Source of the DNA: Blautia sp. SC05B48 | Lineage (GTDB): Bacteria > Bacillota > Clostridia > Lachnospirales > Lachnospiraceae | Assembly: GCF_005848555.1 (NCBI RefSeq) | Contig: NZ_CP040518.1 | Span: forward strand, 124,001 to 188,000 | Length of the DNA stretch: 64,000 bases | Reading direction: 5' to 3' | Part shown: in pieces, positions 44,797 through 53,728 of the stretch | Position numbering within the stretch: the stretch's first letter is position 1 | Layout of the letters: every line of letters starts with the position of its first letter | The notes under the pieces: model-generated | What the model saw: the letters and a program-made list of their open reading frames with translations, nothing else | Told to the model about the DNA's origin: nothing | The model's database searches: none | Made by a program: the position numbers and the translations under genes

Positions 44797-47700
44797 TTAA
44801 TGTTTCACGCCGATGCTCTCATAGAACGCTTCCATCTGTGCCTGCTGGCTGGTCAGACCTTTTTCTTCCAGCTTTGCACTTAATGTGATCATTCTCTTGT
44901 ACTCATCCGGAATGAGTTTTTTGAAGTGAGGCAGATAGGAATCAAAATCAGCCAGCACCTTCTTACCGATCTCAGAGCCTGTTGCTTCCACATGAGCCTC
45001 GATAAGATCACGAAGCTCTTTTTTATCATATTTATTATCCACTTTTTCAATGGAGATCATTGCTTTATTGAGGTTCTTGTAAAGAACGTTATCCACATCA
45101 AGGACATAAGCGATACCGCCGCTCATACCTGCTGCAAAGTTCTTTCCTGTTTTTCCAAGAACTACCACACGGCCGCCTGTCATGTACTCGCAGCCATGCT
45201 CGCCAACACCCTCAACAACTGCAACCGCACCGGAGTTACGTACTGCAAAACGCTCACCGGCAACACCGTTGATAAATGCAGTTCCGCTGGTCGCACCATA
45301 GAGTGCCACGTTTCCGACGATGATGTTCTCTTCAGCCTTGTATCCGGCCTTCTCCGGAACCTTAACGATCAGCTTTCCACCGGAAAGGCCTTTTCCGAAG
45401 TAGTCGTTGCTGTCACCGGTCAGTTTCAATGTCAGTCCTTTCGGGATAAAGGCACCGAAGCTCTGTCCGCCTGCACCTGTACAGTTTACAGTTACCGTAT
45501 CCTCCGGAAGTCCATTCTTATGATTTCTTGTGATCTCAGATCCGAGGATGGTACCAAATGCACGGTCTGTATTGGTAACGTTTACATCAACAGAAACTTT
45601 CTCACCCTTCTGGATCGCCGGTGCACATTTCCTGACCAGAACTTTTTCATCCAGAGTTTTCTCAAGATTGAAATTGTATACAGCCTTCGGATCAAAGGTT
45701 ACTTTGCCCTTTCCTGCATATGGGTTATTCAGGATGGCACTTAAGTCAACCTTACCCTTATGCGGCTCCTGCACACTGTCAGAAACTGTAAGAAGGTCTG
45801 TACGACCTACCATCTCATCAATGGTGGCAATACCAAGACGTGCCATGTACTCTCTCAGCTCCTGTGCGATAAAGCGCATGAAGTTCTCCACATACTCCGG
45901 TTTTCCGCGGAATCTCTTACGAAGCTCCGGGTTCTGTGTAGCCACACCTACCGGGCAGGTATCCAGATTGCAGACTCTCATCATCACACAGCCCATCGTT
46001 ACAAGCGGCGCTGTTGCAAAGCCGAATTCCTCTGCACCGAGAAGTGCTGCAATGGCAACGTCACGGCCGCTCATCAGCTTACCGTCTGTCTCGATACGTA
46101 CACGGTTACGAAGTCCGTTCATGATCAGCGTCTGATGTGTTTCTGCAAGTCCAAGCTCCCATGGAAGTCCTGCATTATGGATAGAGCTTCTTGGCGCTGC
46201 TCCTGTACCTCCGTCATATCCGGAGATCAGAACAGTCTGTGCTCCGGCCTTTGCAACACCGGCTGCAACCGTACCAACGCCCGCCTCAGAAACCAGCTTT
46301 ACGGAAATATCCGCATATTTATTGGCGTTTTTCAGGTCATAGATCAGCTCTGCCAGATCCTCGATAGAGTATATATCATGATGTGGCGGCGGAGAGATCA
46401 GACTGACTCCTGGTGTGGAATGACGGGTTTTTGCGATCCACGGATATACCTTCTTTGCAGGAAGATGTCCGCCCTCACCCGGCTTTGCACCCTGTGCCAT
46501 CTTGATCTGGATCTCTCTTGCGGAAACCAGATAACGGCTGGTAACGCCGAAACGTCCGCTGGCTACCTGTTTGATCGCTGAGCACCGGTCATTGTCTGTT
46601 CCTGCAGAATCCAGACGCTCATCGCTTTCACCACCCTCACCGGTATTGGATTTTCCATGGAGATGGTTCATGGCAATAGCCAGTGTCTCATGTGCTTCCT
46701 GGGAAATAGAACCGTAGGACATGGCACCTGTCTTAAATCGTTTTACAATGTCCTCAACACTCTCAACCTGGTCGATCGGAATAGGCTCCTTGGCAAACTT
46801 GAAGTCCAGAAGACCTCTTAAGTTTCCATGTCCCTCGTCATCTACCAGCTTTGTATATTCCTTGAACATCTCATAGCTGCCCTGTTTTGTGGACTGCTGG
46901 AGAAGATGAATGGTACGCGGGTTATATTTGTGCTCCTCACCCTGGCTTCTCATCTTATGGGCACCTACGCTGTCCAGTGTAAGATCTGTGGCAAGTCCAA
47001 GGGGATCAAATGCCTCAGAATGAAGTTTTTCTACATTATCCTCGATATCTTCCAGTGTGATTCCGCCTACGCGGCTTACAGTTCCTGTAAAGTAACGATC
47101 GATCACATCCTGGGAAATTCCGATCGCCTCAAAGATCTGAGATCCCTGATAGGACTGGATAGTGGAAATACCCATCTTGGAAGCGATCTTTACGATACCG
47201 CTGATCACCGCATGATTGTAATCATCAACGGCTGCGTAATAGTCCTTATCCAGCATATGTGTATCGATCAGCTCATGGATAGTATCCAGTGCCAGATACG
47301 GATTGACTGCGCTTGCACCATATCCGAGAAGTGTTGCGAAATGATGAACTTCTCTTGGCTCACCGGACTCCAGGATCAGGGCAAGGGAAGTGCTCTTCTT
47401 TGTTTTTACAAGATGCTGATGTACTGCGGAAACCGCCAGCAGGGACGGGATCGGCATATGGTTCTCATCCACGCCGCGGTCAGAAAGAACCAGGATGTTT
47501 GCTCCCTCACGGAAGGCTTTGTCTACCTCTACGAACAGACGGTCAATGGCACGTTCGAGCTTTGTGCTCTTATAATATAAGGTAGAAATGGTCACAACCT
47601 TGAAGCCGTCCTTTTTCATATTCTTGATCTTTAGCATATCGGTGTTGGTCAGGATCGGGTTGTTGATCTTCAGCACCTGACAGTTCTCCGGCTTCTGGAT

Positions 47701-49341
47701 CAGGAGATTTCCGTCTTTACCTGCATATACACTTGTAGAAGTAACGATTTCTTCACGGATCGCATCGATCGGCGGGTTTGTTACCTGGGCAAAAAGCTGC
47801 TTGAAGTAATCGAACAGCGGATAATGTTCCTTGGAAAATACTGCAAGGGGAGTATCATGTCCCATGGCTCCGATGCTTTCTGAGCCGTTTAATGCCATGT
47901 TTCGGATTGAAGTACGGTACTGCTCATAAGTATATCCGAAAGCTTTCTGAAGGCGTGCTCTCTCTTCCGGAGTGTATTCGACAACTCTTTGATTCGGGAT
48001 CTTGATATCACGAAGCTGTACCAGATTGCTGTCCAGCCACTCACCATAAGGCTGTTTTTTCGCATATTTTTCTTTGAGCTCATTGTCATCGATGACACGA
48101 CCCTGAACGGTATCAACCAGGAGCATTTTTCCCGGATGAAGACGTTCTTTTAATACGACCTTCTCCTCATCCACAGGAAGAACACCAACCTCGGAGGAAA
48201 GGATCATATAGCCATCAGATGTGATATAGTATCTGGATGGACGAAGACCGTTTCTGTCAAGAACTGCTCCCATCACATCACCATCTGAGAACAGAATGGA
48301 CGCAGGGCCGTCCCATGGCTCCATCATGGTCGCATAGTACTGATAAAAATCTCTCTTCTCCTGAGAGATCGTATCGTTGTTTGCCCACGGCTCCGGAATT
48401 GTGATCATCACTGCAAGTGGAAGATCCATTCCACTCATAACCAGGAATTCCAGGGTATTGTCAAGCATTGCGGAGTCAGAACCATTGCGGTTAACTACAG
48501 GAAGGACCTTGTGAAGCTCATCCTTCAGATACGGAGACTCCATATTTTCCTCACGGGCAAGCATCTTATCGGCGTTTCCGCGGATCGTGTTGATCTCACC
48601 GTTATGTACGATGAAACGGTTCGGATGTGCTCTCTCCCAGCTTGGATTCGTGTTGGTACTGAAACGGGAATGTACCACTGCAATGGCAGACTCGTAATCC
48701 TGGCTCTGAAGATCGCCAAAGAAGGTACGGAGCTGTCCTACTAGGAACATACCTTTGTATACGATGGTACGGCTGTTCATGGAAACCACGTAAGTATTAT
48801 CATTACTCTGTTCAAATTCACGACGTGCGATGTAAAGCATACGGTCAAAAGCAAGACCTTTTTCCACATCCTCCGGCTTTTTAACAAATGCCTGCATGAT
48901 GCACGGCATGCACTCTTTCGCTTTATGACCGAGAACCTCCGGGAAAACCGGCACTGTACGCCATCCCAGAAGTTCCAGACCCTCTTTTTCCACGATGATC
49001 TCGAACATCTTCTTTGCCTGGGCACGTTTGATCTCCTGCTGCGGGAAAAAGAGCTGGGCTACACCGTATTCTCTCTCTCCGCCGATATCAAAGCCTTCTT
49101 TTTTACAGACCTTCTTAAAAAATTTGTGGGAGATCTGAAGAAGGATACCGACACCATCACCGGTTTTTCCTTCTGCATCCTTACCAGCACGATGCTCAAG
49201 ATTCTCTACGATCTTAAGAGCATTGGCAACTGTATCATGTGTTTTCTTTCCTTTTATATTAACAACGGCTCCGATACCGCAGTTATCATGTTCAAATTCA
49301 GGGCGGTAGAGGCCCTGCTGCCGATTTACTACTTCTCTCAT
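44797..49341 (-). CDS. gltB: glutamate synthase (NADPH) large subunit
   Basis: 1514 residues. N-terminal class II glutaminase with a 20-residue propeptide before the nucleophile in DNCGIG (C21), central domain, FMN-binding synthase domain with CVMMRVCNLDTCPVG for the [3Fe-4S] cluster, and C-terminal GXGXG beta-helix. I use the ATG at 49341, eight bases after AAAGGA; an ATG nine bases upstream overlaps the pyrG stop but has the ribosome site touching it. Operon pyrG-gltB-gltD, so CTP synthase and glutamate synthase share one promoter. Confidence 0.96.
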   Translation of the reverse strand: MREVVNRQQGLYRPEFEHDNCGIGAVVNIKGKKTHDTVANALKIVENLEHRAGKDAEGKTGDGVGILLQISHKFFKKVCKKEGFDIGGEREYGVAQLFFPQQEIKRAQAKKMFEIIVEKEGLELLGWRTVPVFPEVLGHKAKECMPCIMQAFVKKPEDVEKGLAFDRMLYIARREFEQSNDNTYVVSMNSRTIVYKGMFLVGQLRTFFGDLQSQDYESAIAVVHSRFSTNTNPSWERAHPNRFIVHNGEINTIRGNADKMLAREENMESPYLKDELHKVLPVVNRNGSDSAMLDNTLEFLVMSGMDLPLAVMITIPEPWANNDTISQEKRDFYQYYATMMEPWDGPASILFSDGDVMGAVLDRNGLRPSRYYITSDGYMILSSEVGVLPVDEEKVVLKERLHPGKMLLVDTVQGRVIDDNELKEKYAKKQPYGEWLDSNLVQLRDIKIPNQRVVEYTPEERARLQKAFGYTYEQYRTSIRNMALNGSESIGAMGHDTPLAVFSKEHYPLFDYFKQLFAQVTNPPIDAIREEIVTSTSVYAGKDGNLLIQKPENCQVLKINNPILTNTDMLKIKNMKKDGFKVVTISTLYYKSTKLERAIDRLFVEVDKAFREGANILVLSDRGVDENHMPIPSLLAVSAVHQHLVKTKKSTSLALILESGEPREVHHFATLLGYGASAVNPYLALDTIHELIDTHMLDKDYYAAVDDYNHAVISGIVKIASKMGISTIQSYQGSQIFEAIGISQDVIDRYFTGTVSRVGGITLEDIEDNVEKLHSEAFDPLGLATDLTLDSVGAHKMRSQGEEHKYNPRTIHLLQQSTKQGSYEMFKEYTKLVDDEGHGNLRGLLDFKFAKEPIPIDQVESVEDIVKRFKTGAMSYGSISQEAHETLAIAMNHLHGKSNTGEGGESDERLDSAGTDNDRCSAIKQVASGRFGVTSRYLVSAREIQIKMAQGAKPGEGGHLPAKKVYPWIAKTRHSTPGVSLISPPPHHDIYSIEDLAELIYDLKNANKYADISVKLVSEAGVGTVAAGVAKAGAQTVLISGYDGGTGAAPRSSIHNAGLPWELGLAETHQTLIMNGLRNRVRIETDGKLMSGRDVAIAALLGAEEFGFATAPLVTMGCVMMRVCNLDTCPVGVATQNPELRKRFRGKPEYVENFMRFIAQELREYMARLGIATIDEMVGRTDLLTVSDSVQEPHKGKVDLSAILNNPYAGKGKVTFDPKAVYNFNLEKTLDEKVLVRKCAPAIQKGEKVSVDVNVTNTDRAFGTILGSEITRNHKNGLPEDTVTVNCTGAGGQSFGAFIPKGLTLKLTGDSNDYFGKGLSGGKLIVKVPEKAGYKAEENIIVGNVALYGATSGTAFINGVAGERFAVRNSGAVAVVEGVGEHGCEYMTGGRVVVLGKTGKNFAAGMSGGIAYVLDVDNVLYKNLNKAMISIEKVDNKYDKKELRDLIEAHVEATGSEIGKKVLADFDSYLPHFKKLIPDEYKRMITLSAKLEEKGLTSQQAQMEAFYESIGVKH

Positions 49342-49346
49342 TTTTC

Positions 49347-50975
49347 TCATCCTTTCATTGCAGCTTCTTCTGCCGTCTTTTTATCAACTGCCGCCTGCAC
49401 AAATCCACGGAACAGCGGATGTGCATGGTTTGGTCTGGATTTAAATTCCGGATGTCCCTGTGTTCCCACAAAGAACGGATGTCCGGCAATTTCGATCATC
49501 TCAACAATGTGAGCATCCGGGGATGTTCCTACAATGGACATTCCCTTTTCGTCCAGTTCCTTACGGAATGCGTTGTTTACCTCATAACGATGTCTGTGAC
49601 GTTCCTGGATCTCTTTCTTTCCAAAAAGCTCATAGGATCTGGAGCCTTCTGCAAGCACACACGGATAGCTTCCAAGACGAAGGGTTCCTCCAAGATCTTC
49701 CACATCCTCCTGATCCGGCATCAGGGCAATGACCGGATGTGTTGTTTCCGGTGCCAGCTCAATACTGTTGGCATCTTCATATCCAAGCACATGGCGGGCA
49801 AATTCCACAATAGCCATCTGCATTCCCAGGCAGATCCCGAGGTATGGGATCTTATGAACTCTTGCATACTGTGCCGCAAGGATCATTCCTTCTGTACCAC
49901 GATTTCCGAATCCCCCCGGAACCAGGATTCCATCTACAGAATGGAGAGTCTGATCCAGATTTTTTTCATTGAGTTCTTCGGAGTCCACCCAGGTGATATC
50001 AACCTTTGCACGGCAAGAGATCCCGCCATGCTTCAGTGCTTCCACAACACTCAGGTATGCATCATGAAGCTGTGTATATTTACCAACCATGGCAATCTTC
50101 ACAGTTTTATCCGGATGGCGGAGATTTTCTACCATATTTTCCCAGTCTGTAAGATCCGGTTTGCGATTCTCCAGTCTTAAGCTCTGCAGTACTACGTCTG
50201 CAAGCTTTTCTCTCTCCATTGCAAGAGGAGCTTCATATAAATATTCCACATCCAGGTTCTGAAGCACATTGCTTACAGGCACATTACAGAACAGGGCAAT
50301 CTTTCCACGGATATCCTCGGTAAGAGGATACTCACTTCTGCATACCAGAACATCCGGCTGGATCCCCATTCCCTGAAGTTCTTTTACACTGGCCTGGGTG
50401 GGTTTGGTCTTCATCTCTCCGGAAGCACGAAGATATGGGATCAGAGTTACATGGATAAGGATCGCATTGTCATGTCCCACATCATGCTGGAATTGACGGA
50501 TGGATTCAAGGAATGGCTGGCTCTCAATATCACCGACTGTACCGCCAACCTCAATGATCGCAATTCTGTCTTCGTCTGCGGATTTTGCTCTGTAAAAACG
50601 GCTCTTGATCTCGTTGGTGATATGCGGGATCACCTGAACGGTACCACCGCCGAAATCGCCATGACGCTCTTTCTGGAGAACAGACCAGTAAATCTTACCG
50701 GTTGTCACATTGGAATTTTTATCAAGGCTTTCATCAATGAAACGCTCATAATGTCCAAGGTCAAGATCTGTCTCTGTACCGTCATCGGTTACAAAAACCT
50801 CTCCATGCTGAATGGGATTCATAGTTCCCGGGTCGATATTGATGTAGGGATCAAATTTCTGCATAGTCACCTGATATCCTCTGGCTTTCAGAAGGCGCCC
50901 AAGAGACGCTGCTGTAATTCCTTTTCCCAGACCGGAAACAACTCCACCCGTTACAAAAACATACTTTACTGCCAT
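49347..50975 (-). CDS. pyrG: CTP synthase
   Basis: 542 residues. N-terminal amidoligase domain with [16 protein letters not shown] (P-loop) and a C-terminal class I glutaminase with [14 protein letters not shown] (nucleophile Cys) and HPEFKSRP (His, Glu). It makes CTP from UTP using glutamine. I use the ATG at 50975 after AGGAGG; an in-frame extension upstream would run into the leader terminator. It is the first gene of pyrG-gltB-gltD and has an attenuator-like leader. Confidence 0.97.
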   Translation of the reverse strand: MAVKYVFVTGGVVSGLGKGITAASLGRLLKARGYQVTMQKFDPYINIDPGTMNPIQHGEVFVTDDGTETDLDLGHYERFIDESLDKNSNVTTGKIYWSVLQKERHGDFGGGTVQVIPHITNEIKSRFYRAKSADEDRIAIIEVGGTVGDIESQPFLESIRQFQHDVGHDNAILIHVTLIPYLRASGEMKTKPTQASVKELQGMGIQPDVLVCRSEYPLTEDIRGKIALFCNVPVSNVLQNLDVEYLYEAPLAMEREKLADVVLQSLRLENRKPDLTDWENMVENLRHPDKTVKIAMVGKYTQLHDAYLSVVEALKHGGISCRAKVDITWVDSEELNEKNLDQTLHSVDGILVPGGFGNRGTEGMILAAQYARVHKIPYLGICLGMQMAIVEFARHVLGYEDANSIELAPETTHPVIALMPDQEDVEDLGGTLRLGSYPCVLAEGSRSYELFGKKEIQERHRHRYEVNNAFRKELDEKGMSIVGTSPDAHIVEMIEIAGHPFFVGTQGHPEFKSRPNHAHPLFRGFVQAAVDKKTAEEAAMKG

Positions 50976-51007
50976 CTTCGATTTCCTCCTCCATTTTGTG
51001 TTCCACA

Positions 51008-51135
51008 ACAAAAAGGCGTCCGGAACAGGTTCCAAGGGGTGAGAACTCCCCTGTGGTATCCGTTCCTGACGCCTTTGTCAGTTATCTTTCATATAAAATA
51101 TGGTTTACTATAAACTATTTTTTTTTATTTGTCAA
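51008..51135 (-). promoter_or_regulatory. pyrG-gltBD promoter and ANTAR-type attenuator leader
   Basis: Minus strand TTGACA (51135-51130), 17-bp spacer, TATAGT (51112-51107). The leader then has CUGAC-AAAGGC-GUCAG (51081-51066), a 5-bp hairpin with a six-base loop having A1 and G4. The overlapping alternative is a long terminator: AAAGGCGUC (51076-51068) pairs with GACGCCUUU (51020-51012), with GGAAC/GUUCC and GGGG/CCCC inside, followed by five U, 37 bases before the start codon. A CTP-responsive mechanism as in Bacillus pyrG is an alternative, but no GGGC start is seen. Confidence 0.72.
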
Positions 51136-51144
51136 TAACTGATT

Positions 51145-51291
51145 TGTTACTGTTCACTCCGTTCTCAGCAACACGCTTCGCGATGCACAGAATTTATGCT
51201 AATCGCATAAATTCGCGCGGTATGTCTCGGGTTTTCTGTGACCTTCACTCACAAAAAACACCTCGCGGAATATTACCAGTGAACAGTAACA
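51145..51291. repeat. palindromic intergenic element with 14-bp terminal inverted repeats (copy B)
   Basis: 147 bp bounded by TGTTACTGTTCACT (51145-51158) and its perfect complement AGTGAACAGTAACA (51278-51291). Inside is a perfect 10-bp palindrome GAATTTATGC/GCATAAATTC (51190-51199 with 51205-51214). The right 65 bp recur at 3780-3844. No coding capacity; a MITE- or REP-like element. Confidence 0.8.
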
Positions 51292-51342
51292 CTGATTTTT
51301 CATATAGTCTGCGGAATTTCTTCCTATGAAATGGTTGTAAAG

Positions 51343-51403
51343 AAAAAAGCAGACGCCTGCCGGGGATTTTCATCTGATCTCCCGTCTCTGCAGTCACGTC
51401 TGC
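51343..51403 (-). terminator. terminator after the HPr-like gene
   Basis: GCAGACG/CGTCTGC (51349-51355 with 51397-51403) with a loop of about 41 bases, followed on the minus strand by TTTTTTCTTT. Confidence 0.7.
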
Positions 51404-51444
51404 CTTTTCTTTTTATGATATCCTATCTGTCTCTGCACTGTCTG

Positions 51445-51669
51445 TCAGGCAACTGCATATTTCTGAAGGAAGCAGTTAAACTCATAATCCTCTCCCTGAC
51501 AGGTTACTGTAAGAACCTTAGTCAGATCCATGCTGAGGATTCCAAGAATAGATTTTGCATCAATTAAAATTCTGTTATATGAAATATCTACATCAAAATC
51601 ACATTTACTTGCAGCCTTAACAAATTCTTTAACATCCTCTGTCGCATTCAATCTAATTTTTTTAGACAT
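51445..51669 (-). CDS. HPr-like protein lacking the phospho-histidine
   Basis: 74 residues with the length and pattern of HPr phosphocarriers. The usual active-site segment (GxHARPA) reads LNATEDVKEF, so the His15 that accepts phosphate from enzyme I is absent. The regulatory serine region KSILGILSMDL matches KSIMGVMSL, so a Ser46 equivalent is kept. This suggests a regulatory, Crh-like role rather than sugar transport. I use the ATG at 51669, nine bases after GAGG. It has its own promoter, leader and terminator. No other PTS genes are nearby. Confidence 0.8.
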   Translation of the reverse strand: MSKKIRLNATEDVKEFVKAASKCDFDVDISYNRILIDAKSILGILSMDLTKVLTVTCQGEDYEFNCFLQKYAVA

Positions 51670-51696
51670 AAATATCATCCTCTCTTTTATCTCGGC

Positions 51697-51804
51697 AAAA
51701 AACCGGCCTTATTTCGACCGCGCTATTTTCCTGTATTTTCCAGACCAGCGGTCTTTTCTTATCTGGTCGTCCCACATTATGTCTCATATTGTCAGATTTG
51801 TCAA
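51697..51804 (-). promoter_or_regulatory. promoter and folding leader of the HPr-like gene
   Basis: Minus strand TTGACA (51804-51799), 17-bp spacer, CATAAT (51781-51776). The leader holds three competing stems: GACCAG/CTGGTC (51768-51763 with 51748-51743), GACCGC/GCGGTC (51753-51748 with 51721-51716) and CGGUC/GGCCG (51720-51716 with 51708-51704). The last is followed by six U, so it could be a weak terminator that the second stem would prevent. Confidence 0.5.
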
Positions 51805-51840
51805 GTTGATGTTTTTTATCGTTTTTAAGAGTCCATCTAT

Positions 51841-51875
51841 AAAAACCCAGATTTTGCATAACAAAATCCGGGTTT
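51841..51875. terminator. bidirectional terminator after purF
   Basis: AAAACCC-A-GATTTTG pairs with CAAAATC-C-GGGTTTT (51841-51855 with 51861-51875), T-runs on both strands. Confidence 0.85.
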
Positions 51876-51956
51876 TTATATGTTTATTGTGTAGTTTTCA
51901 CATTTTTGTTTTTCAATCCATTATTTTTTACTGTGAGATTAATTCCACATAGTTTA

Positions 51957-53351
51957 TTAATCCTGTTTGATTTCTGCCGGTATTTCCATCGGATAATTGC
52001 CATCAAAACATGCTTTGCACAGCGGAAGTCCGCCTGCCATGCCTTCCAGATAATCGATCTGCATATAACCCAGGGAGTCTGCGCCGATCATCTTACGGAT
52101 TTCTTCCGTGCTGTGCTGTGCTGCGATCAGTTGGTCATTGGACGGCACATCGGTACCAAAATAACAGGGATGTAAAAATGGCGGGGAGCTGATACGTACA
52201 TGGACTTCTTTTGCTCCTGCTTCTTTCAGCATGTGGATCAGATTGGCAATGGTAGTTCCGCGGACAATGGAATCATCCACCAGAACGATTCTCTTCCCCT
52301 TAACCACGGATTCCAGAACGCTCAGCTTCAAATGGACACTGGACTCTCGCTCCTGCTGTGTAGGCTTGATAAAAGTTCTTCCAATATAACTATTCTTATA
52401 GAATGCAAAGCCAAACGGGATTCCGGATTCCTCAGAATAGCCTTTTGCTGCCGGAAGTCCGGATTCCGGTACACCGGTTACCAGATCCGCTTCTACCGGA
52501 TAGGATTTTGCAAGAGATTTTCCTCCACGGATCCTTGCATCATAGATTTTCACTCCATCCATGGTGCTGTCCAGTCTTGCAAAATAAATATATTCAAAAA
52601 CACAATGAGCATGTTTTTTCTTCTCAGTCAGTTTGCTGGATTTCAATCCGTTCTTGGTGATCGTGACGATCTCACCCGGTTCAATATCACGGATAAATTC
52701 CGCCCCTACAGATGTCAGCGCACAGCTTTCAGATGCAAGGACATAGGCATTATCTCTTTTTCCAAGACAGAGGGGTTTCAGTCCGTAAGGATCACGGGCA
52801 CCGATCAGCTTCCGAGGGCTCATGATCACAAGAGCATATCCTCCGCGTATCTTCTCTACGGTTTTATGTACTGCTTCCTCTACAGTGGCAGAATGCACAC
52901 GTTCCCTTGCGATATGGAACGCGATAACCTCTGAGTCGGTAGTTGTATGGAAAATTGCGCCTGTCTGGATCAGCTCCCATTTCAAAGCTTCTGTATTAAC
53001 CAGATTTCCGTTGTGCGCAAGTGCCAGACTTCCCTTGATATAAGAAAGTACCAGCGGCTGTGCATTCTCTGCAACAGATTCTCCGGTTGTGGAATAACGA
53101 ACATGCCCGATTCCGATATCACCATTCATATTATGTACAACATCTTTTCGCAAAACTTCGCTTACCAGTCCGAGATTTTTATGGAACTGTACGTTTCCTC
53201 TTTCTCCGTCCGTCCTTGAAACGGCCATTCCGCAGGACTCCTGTCCCCTGTGCTGCAGCGAGGTAAGACCATAATAAATAGATGGTGCAATATTCCCTCC
53301 ATCCAGATCATAAATCCCGAATACGCCACATTCTTCCTTTACTCCTGACAT
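51957..53351 (-). CDS. purF: amidophosphoribosyltransferase
   Basis: 464 residues. Catalyses the first purine step, PRPP plus glutamine to phosphoribosylamine. The short N-terminal propeptide ends at the nucleophile in EECGVFGIYD; the PRTase site is VLVDDSIVRGTTI. Cysteines in HCVFEYIYFARLDS, HPCYFG and LCKACF fit the [4Fe-4S]-containing Bacillus type. I use the ATG at 53351, which has GGAGG five bases upstream; an ATG 12 bases earlier is part of that site. It is not in a pur operon here. Confidence 0.95.
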   Translation of the reverse strand: MSGVKEECGVFGIYDLDGGNIAPSIYYGLTSLQHRGQESCGMAVSRTDGERGNVQFHKNLGLVSEVLRKDVVHNMNGDIGIGHVRYSTTGESVAENAQPLVLSYIKGSLALAHNGNLVNTEALKWELIQTGAIFHTTTDSEVIAFHIARERVHSATVEEAVHKTVEKIRGGYALVIMSPRKLIGARDPYGLKPLCLGKRDNAYVLASESCALTSVGAEFIRDIEPGEIVTITKNGLKSSKLTEKKKHAHCVFEYIYFARLDSTMDGVKIYDARIRGGKSLAKSYPVEADLVTGVPESGLPAAKGYSEESGIPFGFAFYKNSYIGRTFIKPTQQERESSVHLKLSVLESVVKGKRIVLVDDSIVRGTTIANLIHMLKEAGAKEVHVRISSPPFLHPCYFGTDVPSNDQLIAAQHSTEEIRKMIGADSLGYMQIDYLEGMAGGLPLCKACFDGNYPMEIPAEIKQD

Positions 53352-53455
53352 ATTTTCCTCCATCTGTTCTTTCCGTGTTGTGTGTCTTGGTTACTGGTCA
53401 AAAAGCTCTTTCTATAGAAATCAATGACTTTTCAACTGTATAACTACGATATCAG

Positions 53456-53483
53456 ATTATAATAAAAAGACAAGATTTGTCAA
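53456..53483 (-). promoter_or_regulatory. purF promoter
   Basis: Minus strand TTGACA (53483-53478), 16-bp spacer, TATAAT (53461-53456), about 100 bases before purF. No terminator-like leader and no hexaloop motif are seen here, unlike the nitrogen genes. Confidence 0.75.
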
Positions 53484-53547
53484 CCCTGCCTATTTTCCGA
53501 CAGTCCCATCGCTCCGGTCGATTTTTTAGATTTTTTCCAAAAAGCTC

Positions 53548-53631
53548 TTGACATTATTTTATTTTGGTGTATACTGCATCACATAAAGCAAAGGCGCTTT
53601 GGATACGACAAGTATCTGAAGCGCTTTTTTT
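53548..53631 (+). promoter_or_regulatory. glnN promoter and ANTAR-type attenuator leader
   Basis: TTGACA (53548-53553), 16-bp spacer, TATACT (53570-53575). Ten bases later comes AAAGC-AAAGGC-GCUUU (53585-53600), a hairpin with a six-base loop having A1 and G4. The competing fold pairs AAGGCGCUU with AAGCGCUUU and GGAUAC with GUAUCU, ending in seven U at about 53631: an intrinsic terminator about 100 bases before the start codon. The rest of the leader to 53728 shows no second clear promoter. Confidence 0.78.
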
Positions 53632-53728
53632 GTTTTCGGTCCGTTTATACCCGGCTCTTCCGGCGGCGGTCCTTATAAAATAATTAAAAATTATAATGAA
53701 TGAGTGAAATCGAAAGGAGTGTACCTAT

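Noticed and set aside
53364-53483. A hexaloop or terminator leader in front of purF
   Set aside because: I searched the purF leader for AAAGGC-type loops and U-tailed hairpins and found none, which makes the motif in the four nitrogen leaders more specific.
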